A stretch of DNA of 64,000 bases from Phytohabitans sp052068095. Its GTDB lineage: Bacteria > Actinomycetota > Actinomycetes > Mycobacteriales > Micromonosporaceae. The notes beneath the pieces are model-generated. The model made no database searches. It was not told the origin of the DNA and was given only the letters and a program-made list of their open reading frames with translations. This document shows, piece by piece, positions 16,763-24,896 of this stretch. The DNA is taken from contig NZ_JBQHDG010000022.1 of assembly GCF_052068095.1 (NCBI RefSeq), positions 1 through 64,000 on the forward strand, read 5' to 3'. Each line of letters opens with the position of its first letter. Position 1 is the stretch's first letter. Position numbers and translations under genes: made by a program.

Positions 16763-17040
16763 GAGCTACCGCGACGTCCGCGGTGGTCCGGACCGCCGCT
16801 CCCGCGGCCTCACCCTCCGCGCCACACAACCAAACCCCCGCGCTGAGGCCACCGCGCAGCGCCCCTCACCGTTCGCGCGTGCCACTGGCCGTCCGTGGCG
16901 AATAAGTGCCCTTCTGGGGGCAACAAGTCGCCACGGACGCTCCCGGGCCGGAGGCCGAGACGGGGTAACCGCGACCAGCGGCGAATGGGTGAGGCCGCGG
17001 GAGCGACGGACAGCGACCACGACGAACGTCGCGGTAGCTC
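16763..17040. repeat. Intergenic inverted-arm element E1 (two A-type arms plus nested hairpin)
   Basis: A 54-bp arm at 16763-16816 (starting GAGCTACCGCGACGTCCG) and a degenerate inverted copy of the same length at 16987-17040 face each other. The right arm is preceded by a GGGGTAACCGCGACC block that is also present in the element at 50.9-51.4 kb. Between them lies a nested hairpin: outer arms CGTCCGTGGCGA (16890-16901) and TCGCCACGGACG (16928-16939), inner stem TGCCC/GGGCA. The right end abuts the stop codon of the LacI gene. No coding function is evident. Confidence 0.75.
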
Positions 17041-18085
17041 AAAATCTTTTTGGACGCCCTGTGGAGCCGCGGACGACGAGCGTCAACGGGAGCAGCACCG
17101 AGCGCGGGTGGCGATCCGGCTCCTGGATCTCGGCGAGCAGCAGGCGGGCGGCCTCCGCGCCGAGCTCGTAGTGGGGGATGCGCACGGTGGTCAGCGGTGG
17201 GCTGAGCTTGTCCATGAAGGGGGTGTCGTTGAAGCCCACCACGCTCACGTCGCCCGGACAGCTCAGCCCGCGCGCGGCCAGCGCGTCGTAGCAGCCGAGC
17301 GCGAGCAGGTCGTTGCCCGCCAGCACGGCCGTGAAGTCCACATCGGAGTCGAGCAGCGCGGTCAGCGCCTCCGCGCCGGCGGCCTCCGTCCACGATGCAC
17401 AGACGACGCGCCGCGCCGGGTCGTCGGGGAGGCCGTGGTCTTGCAGCGCCTGGCGAAACGCGCGCAGCCGGCCCCGCCCGGTGGAGAGGTCTTGCGGGCC
17501 GGCCAGGTGGGCGATCCGCTCGTGGCCCAGCTCGACCAGGTGGCGCACGGCCAGCGCCACGCCGGTCGCGTCGTCGGCGGTGACCGAGGGGATCTCGGGG
17601 CCGGCGGTGCGGCGGTTGACGAGCACGACCGGACTGCCGGCGGCGGCCAGCTCGGCGAGCAGCGGGTGCTCCAGCCGGGCGGTGGCGAAGACGAAACCCT
17701 CCACATTGCGCACCCGCATCGACTCGACGGCGTCGGCCTCGCGGGCCGGATCGTTGTCGGTGTTGACGATCCAGGCGCTGTAGCCGACCGGCCGCAGCAC
17801 ATCTTCGACGCCGCGCGCGATCGGTGGGAAGAGCGGGTTGGTCAGGTCGGGGATGACCAGGCCGATGCTGGCCGAGCGGGAGGTCTTGAGGCTGCGGGCG
17901 ATCGGGTTGGGCCGGTAGCCGAGCGAGCGTGCCACCCGCTCCACCCGGTCGGCGGTCTCCGCGTTGACGAGGTGGCGGGTGGCCGGGTTGAGCGCGCGCG
18001 AGGCGGTCGCCCGGTGCACCTGGGCGCTGTCCGCGACGTCCTGGAGGGTCGGCTGCCGCACTCTGGAATGGTACGAGCCGGTCAT
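17039..18085 (-). CDS. LacI-family transcriptional regulator of the catabolic regulon
   Basis: 348 residues. The N-terminal helix-turn-helix is TLQDVADSAQVHRATASRAL (about 13-32), followed by the hinge SLGYRPNPIARSLKTSRS and a periplasmic-binding-protein-like ligand domain (SIGLVIPDLTNPLFPPIARG onward). Its ATG overlaps the MFS stop (ATGA), making it the last gene of the three-gene unit 20165-17039. Palindromes with core GCAATCGATTGC, typical of LacI operators, occur before this unit, before the ABC importer and before the molybdenum hydroxylase, so it most likely represses all three and responds to the substrate or an intermediate. That link is inference from position and operator type. Confidence 0.9.
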   Translation of the reverse strand: MTGSYHSRVRQPTLQDVADSAQVHRATASRALNPATRHLVNAETADRVERVARSLGYRPNPIARSLKTSRSASIGLVIPDLTNPLFPPIARGVEDVLRPVGYSAWIVNTDNDPAREADAVESMRVRNVEGFVFATARLEHPLLAELAAAGSPVVLVNRRTAGPEIPSVTADDATGVALAVRHLVELGHERIAHLAGPQDLSTGRGRLRAFRQALQDHGLPDDPARRVVCASWTEAAGAEALTALLDSDVDFTAVLAGNDLLALGCYDALAARGLSCPGDVSVVGFNDTPFMDKLSPPLTTVRIPHYELGAEAARLLLAEIQEPDRHPRSVLLPLTLVVRGSTGRPKRF

Positions 18086-19242
18086 GGCGAAACCACCGCG
18101 GGCGAGCGCCACCGGGCCCGTGCGGCCGTCGCCAACACCCCGAGGGGCACCAGGAGAGCCGCGGCCACCCCGTAGACGAGGCCGAACCGGCCGGCCTCGA
18201 CCGGAGGGCCGCCGGCCACCGCGCCGAGCGCGCTGCCGGTGAAGAGGGCGCACGCGAAGAGCGACACCGAGGCCAGCCCGGCCTCCGGCGCTACCTCGGT
18301 GGCCCAGGCCTGGAAGGTGGAGTGCATCGAGGCCCAGGCCGCGCCGATCAGCAGGCAGACGACCGCCGCGGCGGCCGGGGCCGCGGTGACGGCGGCCAGC
18401 GCGCAGCCGATCGCGGCCAGCGTGGCGCCCGCGGCGATGAGGGCCGCGGCCGGCACGCGGTGCTGTAGGCGGCCGACGATCGGGGCGCAGACGAGCACCG
18501 CCACGCCGTACGCCGCGGTGACACCGCCGGCGACCGCGGCGCCGCTGCCGGTCGCGCTTACGGCCGCGGGCAGGAACGTCAGCGCGCCCATCAGGATGCC
18601 ACCCTCCACAATGGCCAGGAGGAGGAGCGTGCGGGCGGGCCCGGAGCGCAGGACGGCGCGAAACGGGGCGAAGAGGCCGTCGGCGGCCGCGGGCGGGGCC
18701 GGCAGCTCGGGCACCCGGCCCAGCACCAGGCAGGCGACCACCGCGATCGCGCCGGTGACGAGGAACGCGGACCGCCAGCCGGCCGTGGCGGCCAGCACCC
18801 CCGCGCCGGCGGTCGCTCCGGCCGTGCCGAGGGCGACGCCGGCCATCAGCGCCGTGATGTCGCGGTGCCGCCGGCCCGGCGCCGCGGTGGCGCCGGCGTA
18901 GAAGAGGGCGGCGGGCACGGCCGCGCTGAAGCCGCCGCCCGCGACGAGGCGGAAGGCGGCGAGTGACGCGGCGTCGGTGGCCAGCCCGGTGCCGGCGGTG
19001 GCGAGCGCCGCCAGGAGCACCGCCAGCCGCAGCGACCGGACCACGCCGATGCGGCTGCTGACGAGGCCCCAGACCGGCTGCATGAGGCCGTACGCGAGGA
19101 AGTAGGCGCCGGCCGCGCTGGCCACCCCGGCCACCGGGATGTCGAGGTCGCGCGAGATGGCCAGCAGCATCGGCGGCATCGCGAACCTGTCGAGCGTGCT
19201 GGCGAGCGCGGTGAACCGCATCAGCCGGTTGTGCCGCTTCAT
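18082..19242 (-). CDS. MFS transporter
   Basis: 386 residues with about 12 predicted membrane helices. MFS signatures include LASTLDRFAMPPMLLAI in helix 1 and the G-x-x-x-D/R-R-like turn WGLVSSRIGVVRSLRLAVLL between helices 2 and 3. The start ATG overlaps the stop of the upstream gene, and its own stop overlaps the LacI start, so all three are translationally coupled. It may import the regulon substrate or export a product; direction and substrate are unknown. Confidence 0.85.
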   Translation of the reverse strand: MKRHNRLMRFTALASTLDRFAMPPMLLAISRDLDIPVAGVASAAGAYFLAYGLMQPVWGLVSSRIGVVRSLRLAVLLAALATAGTGLATDAASLAAFRLVAGGGFSAAVPAALFYAGATAAPGRRHRDITALMAGVALGTAGATAGAGVLAATAGWRSAFLVTGAIAVVACLVLGRVPELPAPPAAADGLFAPFRAVLRSGPARTLLLLAIVEGGILMGALTFLPAAVSATGSGAAVAGGVTAAYGVAVLVCAPIVGRLQHRVPAAALIAAGATLAAIGCALAAVTAAPAAAAVVCLLIGAAWASMHSTFQAWATEVAPEAGLASVSLFACALFTGSALGAVAGGPPVEAGRFGLVYGVAAALLVPLGVLATAARARWRSPAVVSP

Positions 19243-20165
19243 GCCGGTGACAGTCCACTGAGGAATCGCTCGTCGACGAGGCCGGAGTCGGGTGCGAGCA
19301 GCGCGTCGAGCTCCGGACCACCGGCGCCGTGGCTGCTGCGCAGCCAGCAGATCGTCTCCAGCGCCCGGCTGTCGAGGCGGCCGGTGGGCACCAGGCCCTC
19401 GCGCGGGTCGGTGAGCGTGCGCAGGTATCGGGCCACGCCGTCCGGGTCGAGGCCGAGGCGGGCGGCGGTGACCTCCGCGGCGGGGCGGGCCAGCCGGCCG
19501 GCGACGAGCGCGCGGGCGGTGGAGAGCAGGACCGACGTGAGCGCCCGCAGCGAAGGTCCGCTGGCCTCCACAGTGGAGGCCGGCGCGGCGAGCACGGCGC
19601 CGACGTACGGCCCGAGGGCGGAGGCGCGGCCGATCCGGGCGCAGCCGGCGGTCTCGGCGCGCAGGTCGCTGCCGGCGTTGAGCACGCTCATCGTGCACTC
19701 GCCGGCGGCCAGGGCGGCGGCCCGGCGCGGTGTGGGGCCGATCGGCCGCACCTCGTAGTCGAGCCCGGCGTGCAGGCCGAGGCGGGCGAGCAGCGCGTAG
19801 GCCACGAAGGCGAAGCCGGAGCGCGGCACGTCGACGGCGAGGACCCCGCCGCGCAGGCCGGCGCCCGGGTCGGTGCCGCTGGAGCGGATGCCGGGCCGCG
19901 CGAACAGCGACAGCCCCAGCCCGCGGTCGACAGCGGCCAGGATGCGCACGCCCGAGTGCGGGTGGGCGAAGATATTGTCCGGGCTGGTCAGCGCCGCGTC
20001 GAGCTCGCCGGAGAGCAGCGCGGCGAACTGCTGGGTCGAGGAGGTGGCCGGCACCTCCTCGACGGCGAGGCCGGCCCGGTCGAGCGCGCCGGTGGCGGCG
20101 GCCACGCCGAGCAGCACCGAGGGGCTGAACACCCCCAAGCGCAGCGTGACCCTCACGAGCGACAC
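19239..20165 (-). CDS. Cytosolic NMT1/THI5-like substrate-binding-domain protein
   Basis: 308 residues from a GTG start (a second in-frame GTG at 20156 is possible). The sequence has the type-2 periplasmic-binding fold pattern of NMT1/THI5/SsuA proteins: LRLGVFSPSVLLGVAAATGALDRAGLAVEEVP, then FAALLSGELDAALTSPDNIF, then the second lobe from LRGGVLAVDVPRSGFAF. There is no signal peptide or lipobox, so it is not a conventional transporter receptor; a ligand sensor, enzyme or pathway accessory role is possible. An operator (20171-20184) lies directly upstream. It heads the MFS/LacI unit. Confidence 0.65.
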   Translation of the reverse strand: MSLVRVTLRLGVFSPSVLLGVAAATGALDRAGLAVEEVPATSSTQQFAALLSGELDAALTSPDNIFAHPHSGVRILAAVDRGLGLSLFARPGIRSSGTDPGAGLRGGVLAVDVPRSGFAFVAYALLARLGLHAGLDYEVRPIGPTPRRAAALAAGECTMSVLNAGSDLRAETAGCARIGRASALGPYVGAVLAAPASTVEASGPSLRALTSVLLSTARALVAGRLARPAAEVTAARLGLDPDGVARYLRTLTDPREGLVPTGRLDSRALETICWLRSSHGAGGPELDALLAPDSGLVDERFLSGLSPA

Positions 20166-20170
20166 CCTAC

Positions 20171-20184
20171 CGCAACCGATTGCA
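20171..20184. promoter_or_regulatory. LacI-type operator O1
   Basis: CGCAACCGATTGCA is a near-palindrome of the same type as the perfect site 80 bases away. It lies 6 bases upstream of the GTG of the NMT1-like gene, where bound repressor would block initiation, and provides autoregulation of the unit containing the LacI gene. Confidence 0.7.
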
Positions 20185-20213
20185 TCGACGGCGCGCCAAT
20201 ATCTTCAGCGCTA

Positions 20214-20264
20214 TTGACACGTAGTGGCGTGGCTCACATGATGCGAGAGTCGCAATCGATTGCG
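20214..20264 (+). promoter_or_regulatory. Promoter and perfect operator O2 of the ABC importer operon
   Basis: TTGACA (20214-20219) is a perfect -35 hexamer. After 17 bases, CATGAT (20237-20242) is a 4/6 match to -10. The predicted start point is about 20249. The perfect 14-bp palindrome CGCAATCGATTGCG (20251-20264) therefore begins at about +1, a classical repressor position. It leads into a leader of about 80 bases with AAGGAGGG before the binding-protein ATG. Confidence 0.75.
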
Positions 20265-20343
20265 GTCATCCGAAGTTCCCCGCGCAAACGTGGAGCGCAG
20301 CGGAGCGTTTCGTGGGGTGGACTAGTCGGACCAAGGAGGGCCC

Positions 20344-21561
20344 ATGGCTGGCCTGCTGTCTCGCCTCGCACTCGTCACGACCGCCGCGCTCGCCGTCGCC
20401 GGCTGCGGAGAGCGGCCCAGCGCCTCCTCCGCCGACTCGGACAAGCCGATCCGGATCGGCATCTCGCTGCCGCTGACCGGCGACTTCTCCCAGCCGGGCA
20501 CCCAGGCCAAGCGGGGGTACGAGGTCTGGGTCAACATGGTCAACGCCAAGGGTGGCCTGCTCGGCCGGCAGGTCGAGCTCAAGATCACTGACGACGCCAG
20601 CAACCAGGACACGGTGGTCGCCGACTACACCCGGCTGATCACGCAGGACAAGGTCGATCTGCTGTTGGGCACGTTCTCGTCGCTGCTCAACTACCCCGCC
20701 TCGGCCGTCGCGGAAAAGAACGGCATGCTCTACGTCGAGCCGGCCGGCGGCGCGCCGCGGATGTTCGAGCGCGGCTTCCAGTACCTGATCTACGCCCAGC
20801 CCGCGACCGCGCCCAAGCAGGCGGACGTGATGCTCGACTGGGTCAAGTCGCTCCCCGCCGACCAGCGGCCGAAGACCGCCGCCTACCCCACGCAGGACGA
20901 CCCCTTCACCCGACCGGTCATCGAGACGCTCCAGGCCGGCCTCGAGGCGCTCGGCGTGCGCACCGTCTACTCCACCGTGTACCCGCCGGAGACGACCAAC
21001 TTCCAGACCGTCGCCAGCGCGCTCGCGGCCCGCAAGCCCGACCTCGTGGCGCAGGGCGCCGTGTTCGAAGACGGCGTCGGGCTGGTCCGCTCGCTCAAGC
21101 AGCTCGGCTTCTCGCCCAAGGTGCTCTTCCAGACCTCCGCGCCGAGCAACGCCGGGCAGTACAGCGACGGCGTCGGCGCGGCCAACACCGAGGGCGTCTT
21201 CTACACGGTCAGCTGGAACGAGAAGGCCAAGACACCGTTGAACGAGGACTTTGTGGCCGCGTACGGCAAGGCGTACAACGGTGAGACGCCGGCCGAGGAC
21301 GCGGCGGACGCGTTCGCGGCGGCGCAGGTGCTCCAGGCGGCGGTCGTGGCGGTCGGCAGGATCGACCAGAAGGCGCTCGCCGACTGGCTGCACGCCAACT
21401 CCGTCGAGACGATCCTCGGCAAGCTCAGCTGGGACGCGACCGGCGCGCCGCAGAGCCGGTTCCTGCTCGCGCAGTGGCAGGGCGGCAAGGTGGAGATCGT
21501 GGCGCCGGCCGACCGGGCGACCACCACGACGGTGATCCACCCGAAGCCGGCCTGGAAATGA
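20344..21561 (+). CDS. ABC importer substrate-binding lipoprotein, branched-chain-amino-acid (LivK) type
   Basis: 405 residues with a strong ribosome binding site (AAGGAGGG). The signal ends in AVAGC with Cys21 as the lipidation site. The type-1 periplasmic-binding fold (Peripla_BP_6) begins IRIGISLPLTGDFSQPGTQAKRGYEVWVN and continues to residue 400. This family binds leucine-like amino acids in some species but, in many catabolic clusters, aromatics, amides or N-heterocycles. Downstream hydrolase, dehydrogenase and molybdenum hydroxylase genes make a catabolic substrate more likely than leucine. It is the first gene of a six-gene operon. Confidence 0.88.
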   Translation: MAGLLSRLALVTTAALAVAGCGERPSASSADSDKPIRIGISLPLTGDFSQPGTQAKRGYEVWVNMVNAKGGLLGRQVELKITDDASNQDTVVADYTRLITQDKVDLLLGTFSSLLNYPASAVAEKNGMLYVEPAGGAPRMFERGFQYLIYAQPATAPKQADVMLDWVKSLPADQRPKTAAYPTQDDPFTRPVIETLQAGLEALGVRTVYSTVYPPETTNFQTVASALAARKPDLVAQGAVFEDGVGLVRSLKQLGFSPKVLFQTSAPSNAGQYSDGVGAANTEGVFYTVSWNEKAKTPLNEDFVAAYGKAYNGETPAEDAADAFAAAQVLQAAVVAVGRIDQKALADWLHANSVETILGKLSWDATGAPQSRFLLAQWQGGKVEIVAPADRATTTTVIHPKPAWK

Positions 21562-22439
21562 CGGAGCTGGCGCAAGCCCTGGCGCTCGGCGTGCTGATCG
21601 GCGGCGTGTACGCGCTGCTCGCCTCCGGACTCACGCTCATCTTCGGGGTGATGCACGTCGTCAACGTCGCGCACGGCGCGCTGCTCGTGCTCGTCGCGAT
21701 GCTCACCTGGTGGATGTGGCGGCACACCGGCATCGACCCGATCGTCGCCTCGGTGGTCACGACCCCGTTGATGTTCGGCCTCGGCTGGGCGCTCTACAGA
21801 GGACTCGTCGTGCGCATCCGGGGCGCGTCGGCGTCGATGTCGGTGCTGCTCACGTTCGGCCTGGCGCTGACCGTCGAAGGTGTGCTCAACGTGACCGCGG
21901 GCAACAAGTTCCGCTCGGCCACCCCCGGCTACTTCGAGGAGTCGTACCGGATCGGCGGGGTCTCGCTGCCCAAGCCACAGCTCTACGGCTTTCTCGCCGC
22001 CGTCGCCGTGCTCGCACTGCTCTACGTGGTGCTCACCCGCACCTGGACCGGCCGCGCGATCCGGGCCACCGCGCAAAACCCCGACGGCGCCGCGCTCGTC
22101 GGCGTCGGTGCCACGGCGACGGCGTCGCTGGCCTTCGCGATCGGCACGGCGACCACCGGCGTCGGCGGCTCCATCATGTCGGTGCTGTACCCGTTCTTCC
22201 CGGCCTCGCACTACGACTGGATCTCCCGGCTGCTCGGCATCATCGTGCTGGGCGGCCTGGGGAGCCTGCCCGGCGCGCTGGTCGGCGCGCTCGTGCTCGG
22301 GCTGGCCGAGACGCTCACCGCCACGTACGGCTCGCTGCGCTGGTCCACATTGGTCTTCTACGTGGTGATCCTCGCCGTGCTGCTCGTCCGCAAGCAGGGC
22401 CTCTTCGGCGCCCGCCTGCGCGAGGACGTAGCCTCGTGA
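21558..22439 (+). CDS. ABC importer permease, LivH type
   Basis: 293 residues, starting in an ATGA overlap with the binding-protein stop. Membrane helices begin immediately (LAQALALGVLIGGVYALLASGLTLIFGV), and the family motif V-N-x-A-H-G (VVNVAHGALLVL) is present. The late motif RLLGIIVLGGLGSLPGALVGALVLG is the conserved G-G-x-G-S-x-x-G segment. LivH-type permeases form the channel with a LivM-type partner, here carried on the fused downstream gene. Confidence 0.88.
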   Translation: MTELAQALALGVLIGGVYALLASGLTLIFGVMHVVNVAHGALLVLVAMLTWWMWRHTGIDPIVASVVTTPLMFGLGWALYRGLVVRIRGASASMSVLLTFGLALTVEGVLNVTAGNKFRSATPGYFEESYRIGGVSLPKPQLYGFLAAVAVLALLYVVLTRTWTGRAIRATAQNPDGAALVGVGATATASLAFAIGTATTGVGGSIMSVLYPFFPASHYDWISRLLGIIVLGGLGSLPGALVGALVLGLAETLTATYGSLRWSTLVFYVVILAVLLVRKQGLFGARLREDVAS

Positions 22440-24190
22440 AGTGGGCGGCCGTCCCGCTGGCGGCGCTGGTGCTGTACCCGGTCATCCGGCCGTTCGACAC
22501 GTACCAGCAGACCGTGCTGCTGCTCGCCTTCCTGCTCGCCGTGCAGGCGGTCAGCTGGAACATCATCTCCGGGTACGCCGGCTACGTTTCGCTCGGGCAC
22601 AGCGCGTTTCTCGGGCTGGGCTCGTACACGGCCGGCATCGTCGGCGTCCACACCGGACTCAACCCGTTTCTCGCCGCGCCGTTGGGCGGGCTGGTGGCCG
22701 TGCTCGGCGCGCTCGTGCTGGGCGCGGTGGTGCTGCGGGCGCGCGGCCACGCGTTCGTCATCATCACGATCGCGCTGCTGCTCGCCATGCAGGTGGTCGC
22801 CACCAACTGGTCGTCGCTGACCAACGGCTCCAACGGCATCACGCTGGAGCTGCCGTTCTGGTCCCGCGACTTCCAGAACGTGCCCTTCTACTACTTCTTC
22901 CTGCTCCTGATGTTCGCGACGATCGGGTTCAGCTGGGCGATCCGGCGCACGAAGTTCGGCACCGGGCTGGTGGCGATCCGGGAGGACGAGGGCAAGGCCG
23001 CCGCGATCGGGGTGGACACGACGCGGTACAAGATCGTGGCGTTCTGTTGCAGCACGTTCTTCGTCGGCATGGCCGGCACGGGCTACGCCTACTTCCTGAC
23101 GTTCCTCAACCCGGTCGGCGCATTCGGCATCCTCGGCAGCGTCACGATCGTGCTCGCCGCGCTCGTCGGCGGTCGGGGCACGCTCTGGGGGCCGGTGATC
23201 GGCGCGTTCCTGGTGCAGATCGCGAGCGAGGTCGCCACCGTCTACGGTGGAGGGTCGCAGAGCCGGGTGCTGCTCTTCGGCGTGGCGCTGGTGCTCGTCG
23301 TGCTCTTCCTGCCGGCGGGCCTGCTGCCGGCGGTCGCCGCCCGCGTGCGCCGGAAGTCCACCGTGGAGTACGTCGACCAAGCGGGAGCCCTGGCCCAGAT
23401 CTCGACGCCGGCGATAACCCGCGTGGATGGCGACGGCCCCATCCTCGAAGTGCGTGGCGCCGCCAAGCGCTTCGGCGGGCTGGTCGCCGTCGACGGTGCC
23501 GACCTCACCGTCCAGCGCGGCACCATCACCGCGCTCATCGGGCCCAACGGCTCCGGCAAGACCACACTCTTCAACCTCGTCACCGGCGCCATGCGGGCGG
23601 ACGGCGGGGAGATCTGGTTCGACGGGCGGCGGATCGACCGGCTGCCGCCGTGGACCCGCGGACACCTGGGGCTGGGCCGCACGTTCCAGGTCACCCGCCT
23701 CTTCAAGAGCATGACCGTGCTACAGAACGTCGTCGCGCCACTGCCGGACGCCCGCTGGCGCACGATGCTGGCCGGCGCGGTGCGCGGGCACGAGGCCGAC
23801 CGGGCCCGCGAGCTGCTCGGCTTCGTCGGCCTGGCGCGCCTCGCCGACCAGCCGGCCGGCTCCCTCTCGTACGGGCAGCAGAAGCTCGTCGAGCTCGCCC
23901 AGGTGCTGATGATGGAGCCCAAGCTCGTGCTCCTCGACGAGCCGGCCGGCGGCGTCAACCCGAGCCTGGTCGGGCGGATCTGCGACATCGTCCGCGGGCT
24001 CAACGAGCAGGGCGTGACGTTCCTCGTCGTCGAGCACAACATCCCGATGGTGCTCGGCCTCTGCGACCCGGTGGTGGTGTTCTCCCGCGGCCGGCCGATC
24101 GCCGAAGGACCGCCGGCCGCGATCCGCGCCGACCCGGCGGTGCTCGACGCGTACCTGGGGGAGGAGGCGATCGCCGATGCTCTCACTTGA
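22436..24190 (+). CDS. Fused LivM-type permease and LivG-type ATPase
   Basis: 584 residues from a GTG whose last bases overlap the LivH stop (GTGA). Residues 1 to about 310 are a LivM permease (NIISGYAGYVSLGHSAFLGLGSY, then GGRGTLWGPVIGAFLVQ). After a linker, about 330-584 are a LivG ATPase with Walker A GPNGSGKTT, signature LSYGQQKLVELAQVL, Walker B LVLLDEPAGGVNP and the LivG-specific GLGRTFQVTRLF. In E. coli these are separate proteins; fusions are known in other bacteria but are less common. The fusion fixes permease-ATPase stoichiometry and leaves a separate LivF as the second ATPase. Confidence 0.9.
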   Translation: MKWAAVPLAALVLYPVIRPFDTYQQTVLLLAFLLAVQAVSWNIISGYAGYVSLGHSAFLGLGSYTAGIVGVHTGLNPFLAAPLGGLVAVLGALVLGAVVLRARGHAFVIITIALLLAMQVVATNWSSLTNGSNGITLELPFWSRDFQNVPFYYFFLLLMFATIGFSWAIRRTKFGTGLVAIREDEGKAAAIGVDTTRYKIVAFCCSTFFVGMAGTGYAYFLTFLNPVGAFGILGSVTIVLAALVGGRGTLWGPVIGAFLVQIASEVATVYGGGSQSRVLLFGVALVLVVLFLPAGLLPAVAARVRRKSTVEYVDQAGALAQISTPAITRVDGDGPILEVRGAAKRFGGLVAVDGADLTVQRGTITALIGPNGSGKTTLFNLVTGAMRADGGEIWFDGRRIDRLPPWTRGHLGLGRTFQVTRLFKSMTVLQNVVAPLPDARWRTMLAGAVRGHEADRARELLGFVGLARLADQPAGSLSYGQQKLVELAQVLMMEPKLVLLDEPAGGVNPSLVGRICDIVRGLNEQGVTFLVVEHNIPMVLGLCDPVVVFSRGRPIAEGPPAAIRADPAVLDAYLGEEAIADALT

Positions 24191-24896
24191 CGGTGTCGTC
24201 GCCGGGTACGGCGCGGGCGACGTGCTCCAGGGCGTCGACCTGGAGTGCGCGGCCGGCTCGATCACGTGCGTCGTCGGCCCGAACGGCGCCGGCAAGTCCA
24301 CCGTCCTGCGCGTGGTGAGCGGCCTGATCCGGCCGCGCGCCGGCACCGTGACGCTGGCCGGCCGCCCGATCGGTGGCCGGCCGGCCGACGAGATCCTCCG
24401 CCTCGGCGTGACCCAGGTGCCGCAGTCGCAGGCGCTCTTCCCGACGATGAGCGTGCGGGAGAACGTGCTGATGGGCGGCTTCCTCATCCGCCGCGACCGG
24501 GCTCTGCTGCGCAAGCGGTACGCGGCCGTGGAGGAGCTCGTGCCGCTGGTGGCCGAGCGCCGGGCCGACCCGGCCGGCAACCTGTCCGGCGGCCAGCGCC
24601 GCATGGTCGAGATTGGCCGGTGCCTGATGCTCGACCCGGCGCTGATCCTGCTCGACGAGCCGTCGCTCGGGCTCGACCCGAAGTCCCTCGCCGCGGTGGC
24701 GGGGCTCGTCCGGCGGCTGCACGACGGCGGCACCACCGTGTTGCTCGTCGAGCAGAACGTGCGGCTCGGGCTGGGCATGGCGACGCGGGGCGTGGTGATG
24801 GAGGGCGGCCGGGTCAGGCTGGCCGGCACCGCCGCGGAGATCCTGCGCCATCCCGAGATAGCCACCCTCTACCTCGGGGGAGTACCCAATGGATGA
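24177..24896 (+). CDS. ABC importer ATPase, LivF type
   Basis: 239 residues. Walker A GPNGAGKST, the LivF-like VTQVPQSQALFPTMSVRENVLMG, signature NLSGGQRRMVEIGRCLM and Walker B LILLDEPSLGLDPK are all present. It overlaps the preceding fusion gene by 14 bases and the following hydrolase gene by 8, confirming one tightly packed operon. It would pair with the LivG half of the fusion protein. Confidence 0.9.
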   Translation: MLSLDGVVAGYGAGDVLQGVDLECAAGSITCVVGPNGAGKSTVLRVVSGLIRPRAGTVTLAGRPIGGRPADEILRLGVTQVPQSQALFPTMSVRENVLMGGFLIRRDRALLRKRYAAVEELVPLVAERRADPAGNLSGGQRRMVEIGRCLMLDPALILLDEPSLGLDPKSLAAVAGLVRRLHDGGTTVLLVEQNVRLGLGMATRGVVMEGGRVRLAGTAAEILRHPEIATLYLGGVPNG

